A stretch of 5,662 bases of DNA from Fidelibacterota bacterium (GTDB taxonomy: Bacteria; Fidelibacterota; UBA2242; JAFGTP01): contig JAOZSG010000232.1 in assembly GCA_029939785.1 (NCBI GenBank), positions 1-5,662 of the forward strand. Reading direction: 5' to 3'. Position numbers and translations under genes: made by a program. This document shows, in pieces, positions 1 through 5,662 of this stretch (position 1 is its first letter; each line of letters starts with the position of its first letter). Under the pieces are notes generated by a model. The model saw only the letters and a list, made by a program, of their open reading frames with translations, was not told where the DNA came from and searched no databases.

Positions 1-70
1 CGCACCTAAAGGTGCTTTATTACATTAGATAATCCGTTATTCTACAAATAGGAACACACCTCTGGTGCTT
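1..70. repeat. Two copies of a short hairpin repeat (CACCT...GGTGCTT), left copy possibly continuing outside the window
   Basis: The first copy is a perfect stem, GCACCT at 2-7 with AGGTGC at 10-15. The second is CACC at 57-60 with GGTG at 64-67. They align over CGCACCT/CACACCT and GGTGCTT, with starts 54 bases apart and a one-base loop difference. Between them lies CTACAAATA (42-50). Read on the minus strand, the order is GCACC, AGGTG, then TATTTGTAGAA. From memory, this resembles a dispersed intergenic hairpin repeat found in many Bacteroidota genomes; I could not search to confirm it. Hairpin 1 is followed by TTTATT, so it could also serve as a weak terminator for a plus-strand gene left of the window. 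No coding potential is seen here. Confidence 0.6.
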
Positions 71-103
71 GATCATTGATCATTGCTAATTGCTAATTGA
101 TTT
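69..103. repeat. Heptanucleotide tandem repeat, five units
   Basis: Five consecutive 7-base units can be read directly: TTGATCA (69-75), TTGATCA (76-82), TTGCTAA (83-89), TTGCTAA (90-96) and a diverged TTGATTT (97-103). All share TTG at the start and the array changes unit type half way, two copies of each. It begins exactly where the second CACCT/GGTG hairpin ends, so the two repeat types form one composite block. Seven-base arrays of this sort (in the other orientation TTAGCAA and TGATCAA) are, as I recall, common between genes in Bacteroidota. It is not in frame with any gene and I assign no function. Confidence 0.8.
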
Positions 104-182
104 CATCTACCACAAAACCGGAATTATGACCATATTGTTTCATTTTTATTCTACTTAAAGTTTTGTCCTATAAACAAATGTC

Positions 183-213
183 TTTTATAATTTTAATAAG
201 GATAGTAATTTTG
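183..213 (+). promoter_or_regulatory. Candidate Bacteroidota-type promoter for the metal efflux locus
   Basis: TAATTTTG at 206-213 matches the Bacteroidota -7 consensus TAnnTTTG exactly. Nineteen bases upstream is TTTT (183-186), a poor match to the -33 TTTG. The -7 box ends one base before the ATG at 215, so a start of transcription a few bases downstream would fall at or near the second ATG (218) and give a leaderless mRNA. An alternative set is TTTG at 162-165 with an imperfect -7 (TATAATTT, 186-193) 20 bases later, which would leave a short leader containing AAGGA-like sequence (198-202). Confidence 0.4.
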
Positions 214-214
214 C

Positions 215-655
215 ATGATGAAATTACGAAAATCCATAATATTTCTATTACTATTCTCAATATGTCTCATGATTGGACATGATTTCCTTCCTTATCATTC
301 GCATGGTATATCCCACACTTTCGATAATAGTCTTTTAAAAAATAAAACCTGTAATTGTTGTTCTATATCCGAATCCATAATAGTTTATGATGATGAATCA
401 CATAATCATGTCGATGATTGTGACGGAGATCATCAACAATGTACAATTTGTTTTTATAAACAAAAAAATCCTTATATTATCTCACATAATTCTCAAATAA
501 AATATTTTCCTGATGTTATTTTCTTAATAGAAAACAATAAAGAAAATAAAATTATTGAATACGATACATATTTAAAATCAGATCAATATCTCATTCCCAA
601 GATAATTCTTTATCGAACTCCATGTGTCTTACGTGGACCTCCTACCTTAGTTTAA
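215..655 (+). CDS. Small exported His/Cys-rich protein with C-terminal RGPP motif, putative periplasmic metal-binding protein
   Basis: The function is not known. The 146-residue product has a basic start (KLRK, 3-6) and a hydrophobic stretch (about 7-21) that is either a signal peptide or a membrane anchor. Cys17 lies in a poor lipobox (F-S-I-C), so I do not call a lipoprotein. The exported part carries possible metal ligands in clusters: H22, H28, H30 and H34; C46, C48 and C49; H63, H65, C69, H73; and a C76-x-x-C79 pair. The tail ends in R140-G-P-P. Small proteins with an H-x-x-x-P-x-H segment after the signal and a terminal RGPP-like motif often sit next to heavy-metal RND genes in Bacteroidota, and DUF2946-type proteins of proteobacteria look similar; both comparisons are from memory. 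It is the first gene of the locus, 80 bases before the adaptor gene. The likely role, by context, is periplasmic metal binding or sensing. Two adjacent ATGs (215, 218) could start it; 218 suits a leaderless mRNA. Confidence 0.75.
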   Translation: MMKLRKSIIFLLLFSICLMIGHDFLPYHSHGISHTFDNSLLKNKTCNCCSISESIIVYDDESHNHVDDCDGDHQQCTICFYKQKNPYIISHNSQIKYFPDVIFLIENNKENKIIEYDTYLKSDQYLIPKIILYRTPCVLRGPPTLV

Positions 656-680
656 ATAAATTTAAAAATTTCAATACCAA

Positions 681-702
681 CCTGATTAATCAGGATTTTT
701 AT
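681..702 (+). terminator. Perfect dyad plus T-run: intrinsic terminator or attenuator between gene 1 and the pump genes
   Basis: CCTGATTAATCAGG (681-694) is a perfect 14-base palindrome, able to fold as a 5-bp stem (CCTGA/TCAGG) with a TTAA loop, and is followed by ATTTTTAT (695-702). This is the form of a short Rho-independent terminator. It lies 25 bases after the stop codon of the His/Cys-rich gene and 33 bases before the adaptor start. No convincing TAnnTTTG promoter is visible in 703-735, so the pump genes would need read-through, making this a partial terminator. Because the dyad is perfect, an operator for a dimeric regulator is the alternative reading. Confidence 0.5.
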
Positions 703-735
703 ATTATTTAATTAATAAAACGGAAATTAAAAATT

Positions 736-2004
736 ATGAAAAAAATTATTATACTTACATTTATATTTTACACTATTTTTATCACATCATGTAAACAGGA
801 AAATGTCAATACAAAGGATAATCACAAACATATAAGTACAGAACATACACACGAACATAGTTCAAATGAACATGATGAAAAAGATCAACATTCCCATAAA
901 AGCCACGCTCAGGATTCAGAAAAGCAGGATCATGAGCATAATGAAAACTGCGATCATTCTCACGATCATGATACAGATGAACATGATCACAGTAAAACAC
1001 CTCATAATGAAAATCTAAAAACAAAAATAATTCACCCTGAATTGTTTACAAAAACTCTAAATACGACAGGAACAATAAAAGTATCACCAACCAGTGAATA
1101 TATTATCAATGCAAAAACAAGTGGCGTTATAAAATTCCAGAACAACAATCTTGTTATTGGATCTGATGTTAAGAATGGCTCAAATTTATTTACTATTTCC
1201 GGCGAAGAAATGGCAAATAATAATATCAATGTCCAATTTGTAAATGCAAAAAATAATTACAGGCAAAGTAAAGAAAATTTTCTACGAGCAAAATCTTTAA
1301 TAACTGAAAATATAATATCACAGAAAGAATTTTTAGCCCGAAAATCCAAGTTTGAATCCGATAGTACAAGTTATTATATTTTAAAGAAAAATTTTAGTTT
1401 CAAAGCACTCCAAATCAATTCTCCAACTAACGGTAAATTGTTTCAACTTTATGTGCAAAACGGCGAATATGTAAATGCCGGACAACAACTTGCGATTATT
1501 AGTAAAAATTGTCAAAATTACATTGAAGTTGACTTACCTAAAAAATATTTCACCAAAATTCAAAACATTAATTCCGGTAAATTTCAAATGGAATATGATA
1601 ATAAAATCTATTCCTTCGATCATAACTCAAAAATCTCAACAGGAGATCGAATTAAACATGGTGATCCTTTTATTCCAATTAGTTTCTCTTTGGAACATAA
1701 TCATGATTTGATTGCAGGAAGTTTTGCTGAAGTTTGGTTGAATATTGAAGAATCAAAAAATTCAATTGTAGTTCCAAAGTCGGCAATTATTGAACAACAA
1801 GGATTATATTTCGTTTTTGTAAAACACGCTAAAGATGATTATGAAAAAACACTTGTTACTTTGGATGCCATCAATGCTGATAAGGTTAAAATTGACTCCG
1901 GAATTGATTTTGGTATGGAAGTAGTAATAGACGGAGTAATTGAACTGAAGCTGGCAAATTCAGGTTCTGCAGCTACCGACAGCCATTATGGTCATAATCA
2001 TTAA
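736..2004 (+). CDS. Heavy-metal efflux RND periplasmic adaptor (CzcB/CusB-type membrane fusion lipoprotein) with His-rich N-terminal region
   Basis: This 422-residue protein bridges the inner-membrane RND pump and the outer-membrane channel. A lipoprotein signal peptide ends in the lipobox I-T-S-C19. Residues 30-90 are low-complexity and hold 17 histidines, many as HxH or DH pairs, with acidic residues and Cys72: a likely periplasmic metal-binding tail. The adaptor fold follows: first lipoyl half (about 113-156), a short alpha-helical hairpin (about 162-220), second lipoyl half (about 225-258, with SPTNGKL and VQNGEYVNAGQQL), beta-barrel (about 260-338) and membrane-proximal domain (about 342-405, IVVPKSAI). 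It ends in a short His tail, DSHYGHNH (415-422). The residues after Cys19 (KQENVN) lack an acidic surface-export signal, fitting a periplasm-facing anchor. No good ribosome-binding sequence precedes the ATG. It lies 12 bases before the pump gene, clearly in one operon. The metal (Cu/Ag or Zn/Co/Ni/Cd) cannot be assigned from this protein. Confidence 0.92.
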   Translation: MKKIIILTFIFYTIFITSCKQENVNTKDNHKHISTEHTHEHSSNEHDEKDQHSHKSHAQDSEKQDHEHNENCDHSHDHDTDEHDHSKTPHNENLKTKIIHPELFTKTLNTTGTIKVSPTSEYIINAKTSGVIKFQNNNLVIGSDVKNGSNLFTISGEEMANNNINVQFVNAKNNYRQSKENFLRAKSLITENIISQKEFLARKSKFESDSTSYYILKKNFSFKALQINSPTNGKLFQLYVQNGEYVNAGQQLAIISKNCQNYIEVDLPKKYFTKIQNINSGKFQMEYDNKIYSFDHNSKISTGDRIKHGDPFIPISFSLEHNHDLIAGSFAEVWLNIEESKNSIVVPKSAIIEQQGLYFVFVKHAKDDYEKTLVTLDAINADKVKIDSGIDFGMEVVIDGVIELKLANSGSAATDSHYGHNH

Positions 2005-2005
2005 C

Positions 2006-2011
2006 AGGGAG
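2006..2011 (+). promoter_or_regulatory. Shine-Dalgarno site for the RND pump gene
   Basis: AGGGAG lies in the 12-base gap between the adaptor stop codon and the pump ATG, five bases before that ATG. It supports the start at 2017 and is notable because the first two genes of the locus lack a comparable site. Confidence 0.6.
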
Positions 2012-2016
2012 TTTTT

Positions 2017-5000
2017 ATGTTAAATAAAATTGTAAAATTCTCTATAGAAAATAGAGCAACTGTAATAATTCTGGCTTTTATTATAATGGGGCTTGGAATT
2101 TATATAACTAAAACAATGGATATGGATGTTTTTCCAGATCTTACAGCACCTACTGTGACAGTAATGACAGAAGCACATGGTATGGCTGCGGAAGATGTAG
2201 AAAGACTAATAACATTCCCAATCGAAACTACGGTTAATGGAGCATCAAATGTTCGAAGAGTACGTTCTGCTACTTATGCCGGAATTTCTTTAGTCTGGAT
2301 AGACTTTGAATGGGGAATGGATATATATAAAGCACGCCAGATTGTTAGTGAAAAACTTGCAAGTGTCATTGGTAATTTACCTCAGGGTACTGATGAACCA
2401 TATATGACTCCACAATCATCAATTATGGGTGAAATAATGCTCATTGCTGTAAGTAGCGATTCAATATCTACTATGAATTTACGTACTCTCACTGATTGGC
2501 AGATAAAACAACGGTTACTTGCTGTAAATGGTGTTGCCCAGGTCATAGTTATGGGTGGAGATATTAAGCAGTATCAGGCATTACTGAACGTTGACAAAAT
2601 GAGATTTTATGATGTTAGTTTGCATGAAGTTCATGTTGCCTGTGAAAACTTAAACAGCAATTCAGCAGGTGGAATTATTAATGAATTCAATCAGGAATAT
2701 TTAATTCGTGGTATTGCCAGAACATCTGATATTAATGAGATATCAAAAGCAGTAATAAAAAATATAAATGGGAAACCAGTATTATTATCAGATATTGCTG
2801 AAGTGAAAATTGGAAATGCAGAACCAAAAATTGGTGAAGCCTATCTTAATGGAAAAAATGCGATAATTATCACAATTCTTAAACAGCCAAATTCAAATAC
2901 ATTAAAGTTAACCGCAAAAATTGATAAAGCTATTGAAGATTTATCTTCTAATCTTCCGGGACATATAAAAATTAATCCTCATGTTTTCCGGCAATCCGAT
3001 TTTATTTATATTTCTATTAATAATGTAAAAAATGCATTAATCGAAGGAGGATTATTCGTCACCATTATTCTTTTCTTTTTCCTTATGAATTATCGAACAA
3101 CATTGATTTCATTATTTGCAATTCCGCTTTCATTATTGGTTACAATTATTGTTTTGAAATTACTTGGCATGACAGTCAACTCTATGGTTTTGGGTGGAAT
3201 GGCAATAGCAATTGGAGTACTGGTAGATGATGCAATTATTGACGTGGAGAATTCCTATAAAAGATTGCGTGAAAATCATGCATTACCATTATTACAAAGA
3301 AGAGATAAAAAACTGGTTAATTATGAAGCATCTATTGAAATTCGTTCATCCATAATTCACGCAACCATGATAATTGTAATAGCTTTTTCTCCTCTGTTCT
3401 TTTTGTCCGGAATGGAAGGAAGAATGTTGCGTCCATTGGGAATTACTTTTATTGTATCTCTTTTTGCATCGTTAATGGTTGCTCTGGCAATAACTCCGGC
3501 TCTATGCAGCTTATTATTATCATCAGATAAACAATTGGAAAAACACGAAAACAGAGGAAACAAAATTATTTATAAAATAAACAATTTTTATGCTGATACA
3601 CTAAAATTTGTATTAATGCATAAAACACCTGTTTTATCCTTTGTAGGAGTATTAATAATAATTTCATTAATAATATTTTTTAGTTTGGGTAGAAGTTTTT
3701 TGCCTGATTTTAATGAAGGTACATTAACAATAAATACAATAACAGAACCTGGAATATCTCTCGAAGTTAGTTCTGAGTTAAATAGTCAAATTGAAGATGC
3801 TCTATTATATATGGAAGAGATAAAATACATTTCTCGTCGTTCCGGTCGTGCTGAACAAAGTGCTCATATGCATGGTGGTTCATATTCATCAGAGATTGAT
3901 ATTCCATATAAACTATCTTATCGATCCAAAGAAGAATTCATGGCAGATTTACGAAGTAGATTGAATAAAATTTCAGGATTGAATATTTCTGTTGGACAGC
4001 CACTTTCACATCGTATTGATCACATGCTTTCAGGTACCAGTGCAAATATTGCTCTGAAAATTTTTGGTGATGATTTGAACCAAATGTATTCAATTGCAAA
4101 AAATATTGAAACTGAAATACAGAATATTCCCGGAATAGTGGACTTACGAATAGCACCTCAGGTGGAAGTACCACAATTACAAATAATTCCTCGTAGAAAT
4201 ATGATGGCCAAATACGGAATTACGATGAATGAATTTAATGAATTTATTCATACTGCCATATCAGGAGAAAAAGTATCACAGGTGTTTGAAGGGAATCGTA
4301 ATTTTGATTTTATAATACGATATGATAAAAAATATCGTAATTCGATAGAGGCAATTCAAAATTCTCTAATCGATTCTCCAATTTATGGAAAAATTCCAAT
4401 ACATTATGTTGCAACAATAAAATCTTCTGCAGGACCGAATGTAATTAATCGTGAAAATGTACAAAGAAAATTAGTAGTTTCTGCTAATATTGCTGATAGA
4501 GATTTGCATAGCATAATTAATGACATAAAAAATAAAATCGATACTAATGTTATTTTCCCTGATCATTATTGGTTGGAATATGGCGGACAATTTGAGAGCG
4601 AATCAAAGTCTTCCCGGATTATTATGTTTACTTCAATTTTTGCAATTATTATAATTTTTATGATGTTATTTCAAGAATTCAAAAAAGTAAAAACAGCCGC
4701 AATTATTATGATAAATCTACCTTTAGCATTAATTGGTGGCATTTTTTCAATTTGGATAACTTCAGGTGAATTGAGTATTCCTGCTTTCATTGGTTTTATT
4801 ACATTATTTGGAATTGCTTCGAGAAATGGAATATTATTGGTTTCCAGATATATTACCTTACAAAATGAAGGAATTCCCTTAAATGATACAATCATTTCAG
4901 GTTCAAAGGAAAGACTAAATCCAATTCTGATGACAGCTTTAACAGCTGTATTTGCATTGATTCCACTTGCTCTTCGTGGCGGTCAACCCGGTAGTGAGAT

Positions 5001-5136
5001 TCAAAGCCCTATGGCTGTTGTGATACTTGGTGGATTGATAACCTCTACTTTTCTTAATCTCTATATAATACCTATTATTTATAGCATATTTCATAAAGAT
5101 AATGAACAAATTGAAACTGCCAAAGGAAACTTATGA
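2017..5136 (+). CDS. Heavy-metal efflux RND permease, CzcA/CusA superfamily (HME-RND)
   Basis: This 1039-residue protein has the usual full length for an HME-RND pump, which exports metal cations using the proton gradient, as a trimer in the inner membrane. Twelve membrane segments can be placed: TM1 about 12-30, TM2-TM6 about 338-500, TM7 about 538-557, TM8-TM12 about 866-1023. Two large periplasmic loops (about 31-337 and 558-865) form the porter and docking domains. Family marks include VFPDLTAPTV (38-47), VERLITFPIE (61-70), SGMEGRM (464-470) and FGDD (683-686). The TM4 proton-relay motif is VDDAIIDVEN (403-412), with Asp404, Asp405 and Asp409. This double-Asp form differs from the classical CzcA (DFG...DGA) and CusA (VDAA) motifs and resembles the less-studied group that I recall as HME5. 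Possible substrate ligands in the second loop are H617, M618, H619, H665, H669 and M670. Substrate metal is therefore open. The frame is intact, with no frameshift. It follows the adaptor gene by 12 bases and its stop overlaps the next gene. Confidence 0.95.
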   Translation: MLNKIVKFSIENRATVIILAFIIMGLGIYITKTMDMDVFPDLTAPTVTVMTEAHGMAAEDVERLITFPIETTVNGASNVRRVRSATYAGISLVWIDFEWGMDIYKARQIVSEKLASVIGNLPQGTDEPYMTPQSSIMGEIMLIAVSSDSISTMNLRTLTDWQIKQRLLAVNGVAQVIVMGGDIKQYQALLNVDKMRFYDVSLHEVHVACENLNSNSAGGIINEFNQEYLIRGIARTSDINEISKAVIKNINGKPVLLSDIAEVKIGNAEPKIGEAYLNGKNAIIITILKQPNSNTLKLTAKIDKAIEDLSSNLPGHIKINPHVFRQSDFIYISINNVKNALIEGGLFVTIILFFFLMNYRTTLISLFAIPLSLLVTIIVLKLLGMTVNSMVLGGMAIAIGVLVDDAIIDVENSYKRLRENHALPLLQRRDKKLVNYEASIEIRSSIIHATMIIVIAFSPLFFLSGMEGRMLRPLGITFIVSLFASLMVALAITPALCSLLLSSDKQLEKHENRGNKIIYKINNFYADTLKFVLMHKTPVLSFVGVLIIISLIIFFSLGRSFLPDFNEGTLTINTITEPGISLEVSSELNSQIEDALLYMEEIKYISRRSGRAEQSAHMHGGSYSSEIDIPYKLSYRSKEEFMADLRSRLNKISGLNISVGQPLSHRIDHMLSGTSANIALKIFGDDLNQMYSIAKNIETEIQNIPGIVDLRIAPQVEVPQLQIIPRRNMMAKYGITMNEFNEFIHTAISGEKVSQVFEGNRNFDFIIRYDKKYRNSIEAIQNSLIDSPIYGKIPIHYVATIKSSAGPNVINRENVQRKLVVSANIADRDLHSIINDIKNKIDTNVIFPDHYWLEYGGQFESESKSSRIIMFTSIFAIIIIFMMLFQEFKKVKTAAIIMINLPLALIGGIFSIWITSGELSIPAFIGFITLFGIASRNGILLVSRYITLQNEGIPLNDTIISGSKERLNPILMTALTAVFALIPLALRGGQPGSEIQSPMAVVILGGLITSTFLNLYIIPIIYSIFHKDNEQIETAKGNL
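5122..5127 (+). promoter_or_regulatory. Shine-Dalgarno-like site for the outer-membrane channel gene, inside the end of the pump gene
   Basis: AAAGGA sits five bases before the ATG at 5133 and eight before the ATG at 5136. It lies wholly within the pump coding sequence, as expected for translational coupling of overlapping genes. Confidence 0.5.
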
Positions 5137-5662
5137 TGAAAAAAAATATTTTAATATTACTTATATTTATTTTTAGTTCAACTTTTGCACAAGAAAATAT
5201 TGAACAGTTATTAAAAAGTGTAGCAAAGGAAAATAAAGCAATTCAGTCTTATCGAAAACATATTGATCATGAAATGATTAAGACAAAGACCGAATTAACC
5301 CCTTCTGATCCGGAAATTGGATATAAAATGATGCCAGATGGGAATTATGAATTGGAATTTTCACAGGGATTTCATTTTCCGACTTATTATATGAATAAAT
5401 ATAAAACTGCAAATCTAATTCAATTACAACAAGATTTAGAATTGCAAATCTTTATCACAAATATTTTGCATAATACAAAATTGAAATCACTGGAATTAAT
5501 CTATTATAATCAACGAATTCCAGTTCTAGAAAAAAGACAGAAAAATGCATCTGAACTCTATGAATTGATGAAAAAATTATTAAAGTCAGGTGAAGGAACT
5601 CAACTTGAAGTTAATAAGGCAAAATTGCATTTAGTTAACCTACAATCTGAATTGTCTTCATT
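5133..5662 (+). CDS. TolC/CzcC-family outer membrane efflux channel, N-terminal part (cut by window end)
   Basis: The open frame runs from 5133 to the edge with no stop, giving 176 complete codons of a protein that in this family is usually around 400-450 residues. It begins MMKKNILILL and has a signal peptide with likely cleavage after Ala19 (S-T-F-A before Q20-E). The mature part is rich in helix-forming residues. Near residues 151-165, SGEGTQLEVNKAKLH matches the GEG..LE.NKAKL pattern typical of CzcC/CusC-like outer membrane factors of heavy-metal RND systems. Its job is to form the outer-membrane and periplasmic duct for the pump. The start overlaps the pump stop as ATGA (5133-5136); a second ATG at 5136 is equally possible and would overlap by one base. 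Overlap and order (adaptor, pump, channel) put it in the same operon. The C-terminal half cannot be judged. Confidence 0.88.
   Translation, partial: MMKKNILILLIFIFSSTFAQENIEQLLKSVAKENKAIQSYRKHIDHEMIKTKTELTPSDPEIGYKMMPDGNYELEFSQGFHFPTYYMNKYKTANLIQLQQDLELQIFITNILHNTKLKSLELIYYNQRIPVLEKRQKNASELYELMKKLLKSGEGTQLEVNKAKLHLVNLQSELSS

Noticed and set aside
69..103. Possible CRISPR or regulator-binding array in the heptamer repeats
   Set aside because: Units are seven bases with no spacers, so not CRISPR; nothing ties them to a regulator.
135..177. Inverted repeat TTGTTT (135-140) and AAACAA (172-177) upstream of the promoter
   Set aside because: Six-base AT-rich arms 31 bases apart are expected by chance in such DNA; no support as an operator.
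215..277. Lipoprotein signal at Cys17 of the His/Cys-rich protein
   Set aside because: The residues before Cys17 (F-S-I) do not fit a lipobox well; Ile at the -1 position is unfavourable. A cleaved signal or N-terminal anchor is more likely.
928..990. Recurrent GATCAT/CATGATC words as a DNA-level motif
   Set aside because: They arise from Asp-His codon pairs in the His-rich protein segment and are explained by coding.
806..1024. Minus-strand 72-codon open frame that looks His/Tyr-rich
   Set aside because: It is the mirror of the adaptor's His-rich tract: repeated GATCAT/CATGATC codons read as similar codons on the other strand. It has no start context and lies wholly inside a well-supported gene.
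1475..1711. Plus-strand 78-codon open frame within the adaptor gene
   Set aside because: It is an out-of-frame shadow of the adaptor; low-complexity Ile/Lys/Asn content typical of AT-rich frames, with no recognisable domain.
3357..4895. Several minus-strand open frames opposite the pump gene (3357-3563, 3938-4174, 4671-4895) and one opposite the adaptor (1032-1229)
   Set aside because: All lie inside strongly supported genes, are short, and show no family motifs or start signals.

Overview
The window is AT-rich DNA carrying one plus-strand heavy-metal efflux locus, most likely from a Bacteroidota (Bacteroidetes) genome. Four things point there: a TAnnTTTG -7 box just before the first gene, heptanucleotide and hairpin repeats of a kind I associate with intergenic DNA of that phylum, a small His/Cys-rich exported protein ending in an RGPP motif, and low use of Shine-Dalgarno sequences for the first two genes. 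Genus cannot be told from the sequence.

Layout. Bases 1-103 are intergenic repeats: two related CACCT/GGTG hairpins 54 bases apart, running straight into five 7-base tandem units. Bases 104-182 hold nothing I can name. A candidate promoter (183-213) abuts the first gene. Gene 1 (215-655) encodes a 146-residue exported His/Cys-rich protein of unknown function. A perfect 14-base dyad followed by a T-run (681-702) separates it from gene 2. Gene 2 (736-2004) encodes a lipoprotein periplasmic adaptor (membrane fusion protein) with a strikingly His-rich N-terminal region. Gene 3 (2017-5136) encodes a full-length heavy-metal RND permease of the CzcA/CusA superfamily. Gene 4 starts at 5133, overlaps gene 3 by four bases, and encodes a TolC/CzcC-type outer membrane channel; it runs off the right edge and only its first 176 codons are present.

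How they work together. Genes 2-4 are the three parts of a tripartite pump: inner-membrane proton-driven RND pump, periplasmic adaptor, and outer-membrane channel, expelling metal cations from the periplasm or cytoplasm. The His-rich segments of gene 1 and of the adaptor probably bind metal ions in the periplasm, as storage, delivery or sensing. The metal cannot be fixed from sequence: the pump's TM4 signature carries a double aspartate (VDDAIIDVEN), unlike the textbook CzcA (DFG...DGA) or CusA (VDAA) signatures. The least explained parts are gene 1, the dyad after it, and the repeat block at the left edge.
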